Positions 63,084 to 64,000 of a stretch of DNA of 64,000 nt are shown piece after piece. Numbering within the stretch: the first letter of the stretch is position 1; each line of letters opens with the position of its first letter. A program made the position numbers and the translations under genes. This stretch comes from Haematococcus lacustris (taxonomy: Eukaryota > Chlorophyta > Chlorophyceae > Chlamydomonadales > Haematococcaceae). Where the stretch lies: positions 4,035,964 to 4,099,963 of the forward strand of contig JASKMD010000029.1 in NCBI GenBank assembly GCA_030144725.1, in the 5' to 3' direction. The notes beneath the pieces were generated by a model. The model was given only the letters and a program-made list of their open reading frames with translations, was not told where the DNA came from and made no database searches.

Positions 63084-63295
63084 GCCCTAGTAGTTTGCAC
63101 AGGCTGTTAGCCTTTCAAGCATCAAGCTGTCAGTTTTGATGAGTTGCCCAGTGGTCTCCAGTTGTTTGGATGAACGTGCCACCAGTGTGGGGTTTGTAGT
63201 CATCAAGGGTGCGACCGAGGATGCTTCAACTTGTTTGTAGTAGTTGAGTGAGATTACCCACAGTCAAACATGTTGTTCCTTGTTGAATGAATTGT
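63084..63295 (+). other. conserved 3' noncoding segment of family 1 (copy B)
   Basis: It aligns with 975-1192. The palindrome AGGCTGTTAGCCT is at 63101-63113, 18 bases after the stop. Confidence 0.6.
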
Positions 63296-63369
63296 GTTTG
63301 CCTGTGGATGGGAAATGCTGTGAGAAGATGTATGCTGGAGAAGATGTGGATGGATTGGCAGAGGTGTGC

Positions 63370-63483
63370 TGCAACTTGGCACACCGGGCTATCGTGGGGG
63401 CACCGGGTGGGGTTGTACTGGAAAGGGTGCACCGGGTCCGCAATGACCTATAGGGTCTAGTAGTTTGAACAGGCTGATAGCCT
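63370..63483 (+). pseudogene. third, heavily decayed family 1 terminus
   Basis: GGTCCGCAATGACCTATAGG followed by GTCTAGTAGTTTGAACAGGC mirrors the end of copy B (CCCGCAACAATGCATAGGCC and on). Upstream CACCGGGCTATCGTGGGGGC is a degraded HRAAEYRRG. The palindrome AGGCTGATAGCCT follows at 63471-63483. Confidence 0.5.
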
Positions 63484-63659
63484 TTCACGGATTTGTCTAC
63501 TGCCTATTGTTTTCTTAGTTTATGTTGTTGATGGTGGGAGCAGGCCGCGCCCCAGGCGGTGGCTCCTCCCTTAATGCACGCCGGTGAATACCGGCTTAGT
63601 CTCTTCTACTTCTTCTTCTGATTTGTTTAGTTATAGTTTTCTTAGCTTAGTTCAACAAC

Positions 63660-63816
63660 AAAGTGGGGAGAGCAGGTGGCGCCCGCTGGAGCTATGCTAC
63701 TGGCCAGAGCAGGGAGCTCTGCCAGCCAGGGCAAGGAGTACCTTGAGCATGGATACAAGCGGCTGCAAGACAAGCCACCCAAGGCCCAGGAGCAGCAGCC
63801 TGCTGAGGCACAGTAG
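63660..63816 (+). pseudogene. Fanzor/TnpB-like family 2, C-terminal tail
   Basis: GESRWRPLELCYWPEQGALPA then, after a one-base shift, GKEYLEHGYKRLQDKPPKAQ EQQPAEAQ and a stop. Downstream GAGCTGTCATCAGCTC (63832-63847) forms a 6-bp stem. It follows the family 1 remnant, as in copy A. Confidence 0.55.
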
Positions 63817-64000
63817 TGTGTGCCGCCTCTTGAGCTGTCATCAGCTCACAATCAGTGCATGTTCCTCATGCCAACTCTACACAATAGCCCTAACAGATCA
63901 GGCAATAGTGTAGGTGGTAGGCACTCATGCACCATATCCATATGCATCGAGTGTACTCCACACAGCCCATTATCACCCTTTGAGTCGGGCCACTAGTGGT
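63817..64000. other. family 2 3' sequence and window end
   Basis: It contains the 63832-63847 hairpin and CTCATGCCAACTCTACACAA, related to 1370-1390 and 45020-45035. Nothing further is supported. Confidence 0.45.

Overview
The window is nuclear DNA of a chlamydomonadalean (volvocalean) green alga. The evidence is GC-rich, intron-dense genes with GTGAGT/GTGCGT donors and TGCAG acceptors, a pherophorin with a very long Ser-Pro hinge, a chloroplast thylakoid-lumen protein, and very abundant simple-sequence satellites. The repeat families and their peptide signatures match what I remember of Haematococcus lacustris; that species call is inference. No rRNA, canonical tRNA, CRISPR array or bacterial-type operon was seen.

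Host genes, left to right: a TLP18.3/Psb32-type (TPM domain) lumen protein (minus, 2997-5805); a mitochondrial class-III aminotransferase of the AGXT2 type (minus, nine exons, 8543-12165); the RNase P/MRP subunit POP4/Rpp29 (minus, 16623-18953); a four-helix membrane protein (plus, twelve exons, 22287-28952); a pherophorin (plus, 31059-34167); a TPRA1/CAND-type multi-pass protein (minus, 40075-43653, N-terminus unresolved); a HAD-superfamily phosphatase (minus, eight exons, 47023-50000); and a very long low-complexity protein (minus, about 51591-60833). For the first four and the HAD gene, the exon chains I built close in frame with consistent splice phases.

Mobile DNA fills much of the rest. 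Three hAT elements are visible (6648-8122, 12863-15139, 37044-38699); the last has a perfect 8-bp target duplication. An unclassified element of exactly 1000 bp with 25-bp terminal inverted repeats lies at 20508-21507. The most interesting layer is a set of at least ten copies or fragments of genes whose C-termini read like the TnpB/Fanzor RuvC-III motif (RDxNAALN). They fall into three families, and each carries a short hairpin just downstream of its stop codon. One copy (61401-63083) has an intact spliced ORF with an N-terminal basic NLS-like stretch but no visible RuvC-I. The two window ends are diverged copies of the same Fanzor-like segment, both with CCCTGA/CTGACC repeats in the intron before the last exon.

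Satellites are extreme: (CCCCG)n of about 905 bp just upstream of POP4, (CCCCCG)n of about 540 bp upstream of the pherophorin, and (CAGG)n of about 540 bp inside a hAT element. Telomere-like TTAGGG/CCCTAA blocks face each other in an intron of the TPRA1-like gene.
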